Positions 8,383 through 16,026 of a stretch of DNA of 64,000 bases are shown here, piece by piece; the stretch's first letter is position 1; each line of letters begins with the position of its first letter. The translations under genes were made by a program, and so were the position numbers. The notes under the pieces are model-generated. The model was not told the origin of the DNA. It saw only the letters and a list, made by a program, of their open reading frames with translations, and made no database searches. The DNA lies in NCBI RefSeq assembly GCF_038446665.1, contig NZ_CP151802.1, positions 992,001 to 1,056,000 of the forward strand. Reading direction: 5' to 3'. This DNA is from Lysobacter sp. FW306-1B-D06B (GTDB lineage Bacteria; Pseudomonadota; Gammaproteobacteria; Xanthomonadales; Xanthomonadaceae).

Positions 8383-11157
8383 ATGACCGACACGCCCCGC
8401 CTCGTCCTCATCGACGGTTCCAGCTACCTCTATCGCGCCTTCCATGCGCTCCCGCCCCTCACCAACGATGCCGGCGAACCCACCGGCGCGTTGTTCGGCG
8501 TGGTCAACATGCTGCGCGCGACGTTGAAGGAACAGCCCGCCTACGTCGCCTTCGTGGTCGACGCGCCGGGCAAGACGTTCCGCGACGACCTCTACCCCGA
8601 GTACAAGGCCAATCGCGCCGCGATGCCCGACGACCTGCGCGCGCAGGTGCAGCCGATGTGCGACATCGTCAACGCGCTGGGCATGACGATCCTGCGCGTG
8701 GATGGCGTGGAAGCCGACGACGTCATCGGCACGCTCGCCGTGCGCGCGGCGGAGCAGGGCATCGACGTCACCATCTCCACCGGCGACAAGGACTTCGCCC
8801 AGCTCGTGCGGCCCGGCATCGCGCTGGTCAACACGATGACCGGCAGCCGCCTGGATTCGGACGAGAGCGTGATCGAGAAGTTCGGCGTGCGCCCGAACCA
8901 GATCATCGATCTGCTCGCACTGATGGGCGACAGCGTCGACAACATTCCCGGCGTCGACAAGTGCGGGCCCAAGACGGCGGCGAAGTGGCTGGGCGAGTAC
9001 GGCACGCTCGACAGCGTCATCGCGCATGCGGAGCAGATCAAGGGCAAGATCGGCGAGAACCTGCGCGCCGCGCTGCCGCGACTGCCGCTCAACCGCACGC
9101 TGACGACGATCCGCACCGACCTCGAACTGGAACGCACGCCGACCGAACTGGTCCTGCGCGACCGTCACATCGACGAGCTGCGCGAGCTCTACGCGCGTTA
9201 CGGCTTCAAGCAGGCGTTGCGCGAGCTGGAAGGGCCCGGCGCGGTGGTCGAAGATCACGCCAACAGCCCCAGCGGCGTGCGCAACACCGCCGCCGGCTAC
9301 GCGCGTTCGGGCGCGGTGGCCGAAGGCGTGGATCCGGCGCTGTCGGCGAAGGGCGAGTACGAGGCGATCCTCGCGCCCGAGCAGTTCGATGCCTGGCTGG
9401 CGCGGCTGCGCGAGGCGGATGAGTTCGCGTTCGACACCGAAACCGATTCGCTCGATCCGATGCAGGCCAATCTCGTCGGCCTGAGCTTCGCCGCCGAAAC
9501 GGGCCGCGCCGCCTACCTTCCGCTCGGCCACGACTATCCCGGTGCGCCGAAGCAGCTCGACCGTAACGAAGTGCTGTCCGCGCTGCGTCCGCTGTTCGAG
9601 GATGCCTCGCGCAAGAAGATGGGCCAGCACGGCAAGTACGACCTGCACGTGCTGCGTCGCAACGGCATCGAGGTGCGCAACTACGCCGACGACACCATGC
9701 TGGAAAGCTTCGTCTTCAACGCGACGGCGACGCGGCACGACATGGATTCACTCGCCAAGCGTTACCTGGGCTACGACACCGTCCGATACGAGGACGTCGC
9801 CGGCAAGGGCGCCAAGTCGATTCCGTTTTCGCAGGTGGCCATCGAGGATGCGATGCGCTATGCCGCCGAGGACGCCGACGTCACGCTGCGCCTGCATCGC
9901 GTGCTCTCGCCGAAGGTGGAAGCCGTGCCGGGCCTGTCGCACGTCTACCACGAGATCGAGATGCCGCTGGTGCCGGTGCTGGAACGCGTGGAAGCCAACG
10001 GCGTGATGATCGACGCCAACGAGCTGCGCCGTCAGTCCGCCGATCTGGGCAAGCGCATGCTCGCCGCGCAGCAGAAGGCGACGGAGCTGGCCGGCCGCAC
10101 GTTCAACCTGGACTCGCCCAAGCAACTCGGGCAGTTGCTGTTCGACGAACTGAAATTGCCGGCGCTGGTGAAGACGCCGTCCGGCGCGCCGTCGACGAAC
10201 GAAGAGGCGCTGGAGGCCATCGCCGACCAGCACGAACTGCCGCGCGTGATCCTGGAGTACCGCGGCCTCGCCAAGCTGCGCAGCACCTACACCGACAAGC
10301 TGCCGGAGATGGTCAACCGCGACACCGGCCGCGTGCACACCAGCTACCACCAGGCGGGCGCGGCGACGGGCCGGTTGGCGTCGAGCGATCCGAACCTGCA
10401 GAACATCCCGATCCGCACCGACGACGGCCGTCGCATCCGCCAGGCGTTCGTCGCGCCGGAAGGCCGCCGCATCGTCGCCTGCGACTACTCGCAGATCGAG
10501 CTGCGGATCATGGCGCACCTGTCGGAGGATCCGGGCCTGCTGCGCGCGTTCGAGTCCGGCGCCGACATCCATCGCGCCACGGCGGCGGAGGTGTTCGGCA
10601 AGGCGATGGACGAGGTGAGCGGCAACGAGCGCCGCGCCGCGAAAGCGATCAACTTCGGCCTGATGTACGGCATGGGCGCGTTTGGCCTGGCGCGGCAGCT
10701 GGGCATCGCGCGCGGTGAGGCGCAGGACTACATCGCGCTGTACTTCAGCCGCTATCCCGGCGTGCGCGACTTCATGGAGCGCACACGCCAGCAGGCGCGC
10801 GAGCAGGGCTACGTGGAAACCGTATTCGGCCGACGCCTGTACCTGGACAACATCCACGCCCGCAACCAGGGCCTGCGCGCGGGCGCCGAGCGCGCCGCGA
10901 TCAACGCGCCCATGCAGGGCACCGCCGCGGACATCATCAAGCGTGCGATGATCTCCATCGACGCATGGCTGGCCGATCATCGCGACCGCGCGCTGATGGT
11001 CCTGCAGGTGCACGACGAACTGGTGTTCGAGGTCGAGACCGGGTTCGTCGATACGCTGCTCACGCAGGCCCGTGAACGGATGTCGCGTGCGGCCGGGCTG
11101 AGGGTTCCGCTGGTGGTGGACGCAGGCGTCGGGCTCAACTGGGACGAGGCCCACTGA
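8383..11157 (+). CDS. polA: DNA polymerase I
   Basis: A 924-residue polymerase for Okazaki fragment processing and repair synthesis. Domains in order: 5'-3' FLAP exonuclease (residues 1-290; LVLIDGSSYLYRAFHALPPL, GVEADDVIGTLA, TGDKDFAQLV, GDSVDNIPGV); 3'-5' proofreading exonuclease (about 320-510) with an intact FDTETDSLD metal site; polymerase domain (about 540-924) with motif A CDYSQIELRIMAHLS, the O-helix RRAAKAINFGLMYG and motif C VHDELVF. All three activities look intact, and the length agrees with E. coli PolA (928 aa). The frame is open further upstream, but the family N-terminus begins at this ATG. Followed by a hairpin and then the sX13-like RNA. Confidence 0.97.
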   Translation: MTDTPRLVLIDGSSYLYRAFHALPPLTNDAGEPTGALFGVVNMLRATLKEQPAYVAFVVDAPGKTFRDDLYPEYKANRAAMPDDLRAQVQPMCDIVNALGMTILRVDGVEADDVIGTLAVRAAEQGIDVTISTGDKDFAQLVRPGIALVNTMTGSRLDSDESVIEKFGVRPNQIIDLLALMGDSVDNIPGVDKCGPKTAAKWLGEYGTLDSVIAHAEQIKGKIGENLRAALPRLPLNRTLTTIRTDLELERTPTELVLRDRHIDELRELYARYGFKQALRELEGPGAVVEDHANSPSGVRNTAAGYARSGAVAEGVDPALSAKGEYEAILAPEQFDAWLARLREADEFAFDTETDSLDPMQANLVGLSFAAETGRAAYLPLGHDYPGAPKQLDRNEVLSALRPLFEDASRKKMGQHGKYDLHVLRRNGIEVRNYADDTMLESFVFNATATRHDMDSLAKRYLGYDTVRYEDVAGKGAKSIPFSQVAIEDAMRYAAEDADVTLRLHRVLSPKVEAVPGLSHVYHEIEMPLVPVLERVEANGVMIDANELRRQSADLGKRMLAAQQKATELAGRTFNLDSPKQLGQLLFDELKLPALVKTPSGAPSTNEEALEAIADQHELPRVILEYRGLAKLRSTYTDKLPEMVNRDTGRVHTSYHQAGAATGRLASSDPNLQNIPIRTDDGRRIRQAFVAPEGRRIVACDYSQIELRIMAHLSEDPGLLRAFESGADIHRATAAEVFGKAMDEVSGNERRAAKAINFGLMYGMGAFGLARQLGIARGEAQDYIALYFSRYPGVRDFMERTRQQAREQGYVETVFGRRLYLDNIHARNQGLRAGAERAAINAPMQGTAADIIKRAMISIDAWLADHRDRALMVLQVHDELVFEVETGFVDTLLTQARERMSRAAGLRVPLVVDAGVGLNWDEAH

Positions 11158-11170
11158 CCGTTCGTCGGAG

Positions 11171-11211
11171 AGGCCTTCCGTCAGGTTTCATGCCACATGC
11201 CCGGAAGGCCT
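11171..11211 (+). terminator. Hairpin after polA
   Basis: AGGCCTTCCG (11171-11180) pairs with CGGAAGGCCT (11202-11211) around a 21-base loop, 14 bases past the polA stop codon. The T tract is weak, so it may be a Rho-dependent or processing-stabilising stem rather than a classic intrinsic terminator. Confidence 0.5.
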
Positions 11212-11327
11212 TCTAAGCGGCAATCCCGGGGAAAAACGTTTCCAATTCAGTGAATGCATCCTGAATCCAACGAATTGTTAACCCGGATCTTCACGAACCA
11301 TCCATGTACGGAATGGTCATATAGGTC

Positions 11328-11446
11328 GCGACAGGTGCAACGCCTGTCGCCGATCTCTCCCTCCCCTGGAGTGATCCCGGAGCGAAGACCCCTCCCCAGG
11401 TCCCGCTCCCCAGCCCCGCCGGCCCCCCCTGCCTGCGGGGCTTTTT
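11328..11446 (+). ncRNA. sX13-like small RNA with C-rich loops
   Basis: About 119 bases that fold into consecutive hairpins. Stem 1 is GCGACAGG/CCTGTCGC (11328-11350). Stem 2 is GATC-T-CTCC with loop CTCCCCT and GGAG-T-GATC (11352-11376). Stem 3 is GACC with loop CCTCCCCA and GGTC (11387-11402). The terminator is AGCCCCGC/GCGGGGCT (11412-11442) followed by TTTTT. A TATAGG or CATATA hexamer just upstream (11318-11325) is a candidate -10. Size, position after polA and repeated CUCCCC loop motifs resemble the Xanthomonas sX13 RNA, which acts in trans on mRNAs carrying G-rich motifs near their ribosome sites. Assignment rests on structure and synteny, not on alignment. No protein-coding frame of note. 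Confidence 0.78.
11412..11446 (+). terminator. Intrinsic terminator of the sX13-like RNA
   Basis: AGCCCCGC pairs with GCGGGGCT across a C-rich loop and is followed directly by TTTTTA. Confidence 0.85.
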
Positions 11447-11447
11447 A

Positions 11448-11626
11448 TTTCTGGCGTCGCCAGAAATAAACCCAAAGTTTCGCGATGCAAAACTTTGGGC
11501 CCCCGCGCCGATGCTTCCAATCCCTGCGGCTGCCGCCGCGCCCCCTTACCAAGGGGGCTGGTGCTCCGTTCTGGGGCGCCGCGACTTTTTCATATCCCGT
11601 CATCCCGGCGCAGGCCGGGATCCAGG
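11448..11626. repeat. Cluster of intergenic inverted repeats
   Basis: Three elements follow the RNA gene. TTTCTGGCG/CGCCAGAAA is a perfect palindrome at about 11449-11467. CCCAAAGTTT/AAACTTTGGG with a short loop lies at about 11470-11500. A GTCATCCCGGCG-CAGGCCGGGATCC copy sits at 11599-11622, belonging to the family seen again at 25.05-25.22 kb. No gene is evident between 11447 and 11717. Confidence 0.75.
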
Positions 11627-11717
11627 CCGTCACGTCCTCCGTCGGCGCGCTTCACACCTCGCCCCTTACCAGCGCGACCGTTGGCCGTTAGCGTGGCGGC
11701 ATTCCAACGGTTCGGGA

Positions 11718-12215
11718 ATGCCCATGTTCGAGATGTCGATGCCGTGGTGGGAGTTCGTGCTGCGCGCGGTGGTGGTGTACGCGGTGCTGCTGGCGATGAT
11801 CCGGCTGTCGGGCAAGCGGACGATGGGGCAGTTCACCGCGTTCGACATGCTGCTGATCGTGCTGCTCGGCAACGCGGTGCAGAACGCGCTGCTGGGCAAG
11901 GACACCTCGATGACCGGCGGGCTGCTGCTGGCGGCGACGCTGATCGTGCTGAACTGGACGGTGGGCCTTCTGACCGCGCGCAGTCGCAAGGCCGAGCGCC
12001 TGCTGGAAGGCGCGCCGGTGGTGCTGGCGCGCAACGGGCACATCTACCGCGATGTGCTGCGCCGTGAACTGGTCAGCCGCGACGACTTCGCCAAATCGAT
12101 GCGCGAGGCCGGTTGCAGCGAGGTCGATCGCATCCACCTCGCGCTGCTGGAAACCAATGGCCACATCACCATCCTCCTGCGCGATCCGCCCAAGGGCGGC
12201 GACGAAGGTGTGTGA
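11718..12215 (+). CDS. DUF421 (YetF-type) membrane protein
   Basis: A 165-residue protein with three N-terminal membrane helices (FVLRAVVVYAVLLAMIRLSG, MLLIVLLGNAVQNALLG and LLLAATLIVLNWTVGLLTA) and a cytosolic alpha/beta tail. Family features are RLSGKRTMGQFTAFD and the C-terminal REAGCSEVDRIHLALLETNG segment. DUF421 proteins are widespread and uncharacterised in gammaproteobacteria; Bacillus relatives are tied to spore-germination or stress. ATG codons at 11718 and 11724 are both in frame; the GGGA just before the first is better spaced for the second. It converges on hemF with nine bases between stop codons. Confidence 0.82.
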   Translation: MPMFEMSMPWWEFVLRAVVVYAVLLAMIRLSGKRTMGQFTAFDMLLIVLLGNAVQNALLGKDTSMTGGLLLAATLIVLNWTVGLLTARSRKAERLLEGAPVVLARNGHIYRDVLRRELVSRDDFAKSMREAGCSEVDRIHLALLETNGHITILLRDPPKGGDEGV

Positions 12216-12224
12216 TCGGCGCGC

Positions 12225-13154
12225 TCAGCCCAGCTCGGACAGCCAGTCGCGCGGGCGCAGGTAGTCGGCCAGTCGCGCTTCGGCGCTGCCTTCTTCCGGC
12301 GTGAAGCCGTATTCCCAGCGCACCAGCGGCGGCAGGCTCATCAGGATCGATTCGGTGCGTCCGCCCGATTGCAGTCCAAACAGCGTGCCGCGGTCGAAGA
12401 CGAGGTTGAACTCGACATAGCGCCCACGGCGGTAGAGCTGGAACTGGCGCTCGCGATCGCCATGGGGCGTGTGCTTGCGGCGTTCGACGATGGGCAGGTA
12501 CGCGTCGAGGAAGCCGTCGCCCACCGCGCGCAGGTACGCGAAGTCGCGCGAGGCGTCTTCGTGCAGGTCGTCGAAGAACAAACCGCCGACGCCGCGCGTC
12601 TCGTTGCGGTGCTTGAGGAAGAAGTACTCGTCGCACCAGTGCTTGTGCTTGTCGTAGCGCGCCTGGCCGCCGAAGGGCTCGCACAGCGCGCGCGCGGTGC
12701 GGTGCCAGTGCAGCACGTCCTCGTCGACGGGATAGAACGGCGTGAGGTCGAAGCCGCCGCCGAACCACCAGGCCACGGTTTCGCCGTCGCGCACGGCGCG
12801 GAAATGGCGCACGTTCGCGTGCGTGGTCGGCAGGTGCGGATTACGCGGGTGGAACACCAATGAAACGCCGACAGCGCGCCACGATGCGCCGGCCAGCTCC
12901 GGCCTTGCGGCCGTGGCCGACGGCGGCAGTTTCGTGCCGGACACGTCCGAGAAGCCGATGCCCGCCTGCTCGAAAACCGCGCCGTCGCGCAGGATGCGCG
13001 TGCGGCCGCCGCCTCCTTCGGCGCGCTCCCACAGGTCTTCGCGGAAGCGGGCGCTGCCGTCGGCGGCCTCGATCGCCGCGCAGATGCGGTCCTGCAAGCC
13101 GGCGAGGTAGGCGCGGACGTCGTCGAAGCCGGGGGCGGGCTCGGTCATGTTCAC
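12225..13154 (-). CDS. hemF: Oxygen-dependent coproporphyrinogen III oxidase
   Basis: A 309-residue cytoplasmic enzyme that oxidatively decarboxylates coproporphyrinogen III to protoporphyrinogen IX in haem synthesis. Diagnostic stretches include [62 protein letters not shown] and [20 protein letters not shown]. Full length against the E. coli enzyme (299 aa), with two in-frame ATGs (13152 and 13146) at the start. TATCAT at 13179-13184 on the minus strand, about 25 bases upstream, is a plausible -10. Divergent from the DUF3300 lipoprotein gene. Confidence 0.96.
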   Translation of the reverse strand: MNMTEPAPGFDDVRAYLAGLQDRICAAIEAADGSARFREDLWERAEGGGGRTRILRDGAVFEQAGIGFSDVSGTKLPPSATAARPELAGASWRAVGVSLVFHPRNPHLPTTHANVRHFRAVRDGETVAWWFGGGFDLTPFYPVDEDVLHWHRTARALCEPFGGQARYDKHKHWCDEYFFLKHRNETRGVGGLFFDDLHEDASRDFAYLRAVGDGFLDAYLPIVERRKHTPHGDRERQFQLYRRGRYVEFNLVFDRGTLFGLQSGGRTESILMSLPPLVRWEYGFTPEEGSAEARLADYLRPRDWLSELG

Positions 13155-13280
13155 AAGAACGTAGCGGGGACGGCGCGCATGATAGCCGCCGCCCGTTCAG
13201 GGGAACGTCGAAGGACCGGCATGCGCGCGCAGCGAGCCGGCGCCGGGGCGTTCCGGATCGATTGGTGTGGGAGGTGTGTC

Positions 13281-14966
13281 GTGCGCATGCTCCGCCCGTG
13301 GTGTGTCCTGTCCGTCGTGCTGATCGCCGGACTGTCCGCGACCTCATGCAAACGCGAGGCCCAACCGGCCGCGACCCCGTCTGCCGCCAAGGCCCCGGTC
13401 ACGGTGCCGCCCACCGCACCGGCCACGGCGCCGGCCGAGCGCGTGTTCGGTCAGGAAGAACTCGACCAGATGGTCGCGCCGATCGCGCTGTATCCCGATT
13501 CGCTGCTGACGCAGGTGCTGATGGCAGCCACGTATCCGGGCAACGTCGCCGATGCGGTGGCGTGGTCGAAGGCCAATCCCGACGCCAAGGGCGACGAGGC
13601 GGTGAAGCAGGTGGCCGCCCAGCCGTGGGATCCGAGCGTGCAGTCGCTGGTGGCCTTCCCGCAGGTCATGGCGACGCTGGGCCAGGATCCGGGCTGGGTG
13701 CAGCGTCTGGGCGACGCCTTCCTCGCGCAGCCCGGCGACGTGATGGACGCGGTGCAGCGCCTGCGCCGCGCCGCGCAGGCCGCGGGCAACCTGCAATCCT
13801 CCGAGCAGCAGAAGATCACCGTGGTGCCCGCGCAGGCCGCGCCCGCACCGGCGCCCGCGCCGTCCGATGGTGGCGCGCCGCCGCCGCCGGCCAGCAGCGA
13901 GACCATCATCCAGATCGAACCGGCCAATCCTGAGGTCGTCTACGTCCCCTCGTACAACCCGACCACGGTCTACGGCGCATGGCCGTATCCGTCGTATCCG
14001 CCCGCGTACTACCCGCCGTCGCCGGCGTGGTATCCGGGCAGCGCCATCGTCGCGGGCCTGGCATTCGGCACCGGCGTCGCGGTCGCAGACGCCTTGTGGG
14101 GCGATTGGGACTGGCACGGCGGCGACGTCGACATCGACGTGAACCGCTACAACAACATCAACGTCAACCGGCAGATCGACGCGAACCGCAACACATGGCG
14201 GCACGACTCGAACTTCCGCGGCGACGTGCCGTACCGCGACGCGCGCAGCCGTCAGGAGTTCGGCCAGCAGCGCCTGCCCGGTGCGGAGAACCGCCAGGCG
14301 TTCCGCGGCAACGACGCCGCGCACCAGGCCAGCCGCGATCGCGCGCGGCAGGAGATGCAGCGTCGTGGACTGGAAGCGCCCGCCGCGAGCAATCGCCAGG
14401 CGCAGGACCGTGCGCGCGAAGCCGGGCGCGATCTTCGCGACCGGCCGGCCGGTGGACTCGATGCGCGACCCGGGCAAGGTGGCGCCGGCACGCAGGCCTC
14501 GCGCGACCGTGCGCGTGATGTCGCGCAGAACCGCACGCAAGCCGGCGGTGGGCAGCGCGATCATGCGCGTGATGTCGCCAACGCCCGCACACAACATCCA
14601 CAGGCCGGGCAGCACCGCGACGGCTCGCGTGCCAAGCAGGCGGGGCCGCGCACCGCGCACGCCAACACGCAGGCGCGTGAGCAGGCGCGCACGCAGCATC
14701 AGCAACGCTCGCAGGTGCACACGCCGCGGCCGCAAGGCGCTCAGGTGCAGCGTCAACAGAATCGCCCGCAACCGCGCGCTTCGCACGAAGCCTCGCGCAA
14801 CAACGCATTCGCCGGCGCCAGCCATCCGCAGCAGGCGCGCGCGCAGGCCAATCGGGGCCAGGCGAGCCGGCAGAGTTCGCAGCGGCCGCAGTCGTCGCGC
14901 GGATCGGGTGGGCACCAGGTGCAGCGGGCCCAGCACGGCGGAGGCGGCGCGCGGCGCCGCGGTTGA
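13281..14966 (+). CDS. DUF3300 domain lipoprotein with basic Gln/Arg-rich tail
   Basis: A protein of about 561 residues. The start is set at GTG 13281 because GGGAGG lies six bases upstream; ATG 13287 is the alternative. A lipoprotein signal follows (CVLSVVLIAGLSATSC). The DUF3300 domain spans roughly residues 60-150 (LDQMVAPIALYPDSLLTQVL, MAATYPGNVADAV, PWDPSVQSLVAFP). A Pro/Tyr-rich stretch and a glycine-rich hydrophobic segment (GSAIVAGLAFGTGVAVADAL) come next. The last 220 residues are low-complexity Ala/Arg/Gln/His with repeated SRDRARQ/ARDVA motifs, strongly basic. DUF3300 has no known function. It is followed by a DUF2950 gene, a pairing common in proteobacteria. Confidence 0.8.
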   Translation: MRMLRPWCVLSVVLIAGLSATSCKREAQPAATPSAAKAPVTVPPTAPATAPAERVFGQEELDQMVAPIALYPDSLLTQVLMAATYPGNVADAVAWSKANPDAKGDEAVKQVAAQPWDPSVQSLVAFPQVMATLGQDPGWVQRLGDAFLAQPGDVMDAVQRLRRAAQAAGNLQSSEQQKITVVPAQAAPAPAPAPSDGGAPPPPASSETIIQIEPANPEVVYVPSYNPTTVYGAWPYPSYPPAYYPPSPAWYPGSAIVAGLAFGTGVAVADALWGDWDWHGGDVDIDVNRYNNINVNRQIDANRNTWRHDSNFRGDVPYRDARSRQEFGQQRLPGAENRQAFRGNDAAHQASRDRARQEMQRRGLEAPAASNRQAQDRAREAGRDLRDRPAGGLDARPGQGGAGTQASRDRARDVAQNRTQAGGGQRDHARDVANARTQHPQAGQHRDGSRAKQAGPRTAHANTQAREQARTQHQQRSQVHTPRPQGAQVQRQQNRPQPRASHEASRNNAFAGASHPQQARAQANRGQASRQSSQRPQSSRGSGGHQVQRAQHGGGGARRRG

Positions 14967-14992
14967 GCGTTCAGATCGACGAGGAGGATGCG

Positions 14993-15886
14993 ATGAATCG
15001 TCCCATGCGGATCGCGCTGGTCCTTGCCATGACGATGGCCGCCACGCCCGTCTTCGCGCAGAGCGCCTATCCCACCGCCGAGGCGGCCGCCGACGCGTTC
15101 GTCGCCGCAGTGGAGAAGCGCGACCACCCGGCGATGCAGAAGGTGCTGGGCGCGCAGTGGCGCGACTACATTCCGACCGAAGGCATCGACCAGGAAGACA
15201 TCGACGCCTTCCTCGCGCAATGGAAGCTATCGCATCGCATCCTCGCCGAGGGTGCGACGGCGAAGGTCGCGGTAGGCAACGACGGCTGGACGCTGCCCAT
15301 CCCGCTGAAGCAGGAAAAGGGCGGGTGGCGCTTCGATACGAAGGCCGGCGGCGAGGAAATGCGCGTGCGTCGGATCGGCCGCAACGAACTGGCGGTGCTG
15401 CAGGCGGTGCAGGCGTATCGCGATGCGCAGCTGGACTACGCCGAGACCGACCACAACGACGACGGCGTGCTCGAGTACGCGCAGCGCATCCTCAGCAGCG
15501 ACGGCGAGCACGACGGCCTGTACTGGCCCGATGACGACAGCGGCGACGTGAGTCCGCTCGGCCCGATCTTCGGCGACGACACGCCCAAGGGCGATTACCT
15601 GGGCTACCGCTATCGCATCCTCACTGCGCAGGGACCGTCAGCGCCCGGTGGTGCGCGCAATTACAGGATCGGCGATCGCATGACGCGCGGTTTCGCGCTG
15701 GTCGCCTGGCCGGCGAAGTACGCCGACACTGGCGTGATGAGTTTCATGATCGGCCCGGACGGGCAGGTGTTCGAGAAGGACCTGGGCCCGAACGGTGAAG
15801 CGCTGGCGAAGGCGATGAAGGCCTACGATCCGGATAGCAGTTGGACGGATGCGAAGGTGGATGCGACGGCTGCGACGACCCCGTAG
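14993..15886 (+). CDS. DUF2950 family secreted protein
   Basis: A 297-residue protein with a cleavable signal peptide (IALVLAMTMAATPVFAQSAY). Family motifs are present: YPTAEAAADAFVAAVEKRD, NDGWTLPIPLKQEKGGWRFD, VQAYRDAQLDYAETDHNDDG, GDYLGYRYRILTAQGP and GVMSFMIGPDGQVFEKDLG. GAGGAGG lies five bases before this ATG, which decides the start against an in-frame ATG at 14963. Likely periplasmic or outer-membrane associated; function unknown. Twenty-six bases after the DUF3300 gene, so probably one operon. Confidence 0.85.
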   Translation: MNRPMRIALVLAMTMAATPVFAQSAYPTAEAAADAFVAAVEKRDHPAMQKVLGAQWRDYIPTEGIDQEDIDAFLAQWKLSHRILAEGATAKVAVGNDGWTLPIPLKQEKGGWRFDTKAGGEEMRVRRIGRNELAVLQAVQAYRDAQLDYAETDHNDDGVLEYAQRILSSDGEHDGLYWPDDDSGDVSPLGPIFGDDTPKGDYLGYRYRILTAQGPSAPGGARNYRIGDRMTRGFALVAWPAKYADTGVMSFMIGPDGQVFEKDLGPNGEALAKAMKAYDPDSSWTDAKVDATAATTP

Positions 15887-15894
15887 CCCCCCAA

Positions 15895-16018
15895 TCCCTC
15901 TCCCCTTGCGGGAGAGGGACAGACCGCCGGAGGCGGTCAGGGAGAGGGCCGTGACGTTGCCCGACCCCTCTCCCTCGGCCGCTGCGCGGCCTTTCCCTCT
16001 CCCGCAAGGGGAGAGGGA
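15895..16018. repeat. Two CCCTCTCCC-type inverted repeats in tandem
   Basis: The first runs CCCTCTCCCC-TTGC-GGGAGAGGG with a second arm GGAGAGGG near 15940. The second runs CCCCTCTCCC (15965) through CCCTCTCCC-GCAA-GGGGAGAGGG, ending at 16018. They fill the gap between the converging DUF2950 and S9 peptidase genes. Confidence 0.82.
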
Positions 16019-16026
16019 AAACCGGA

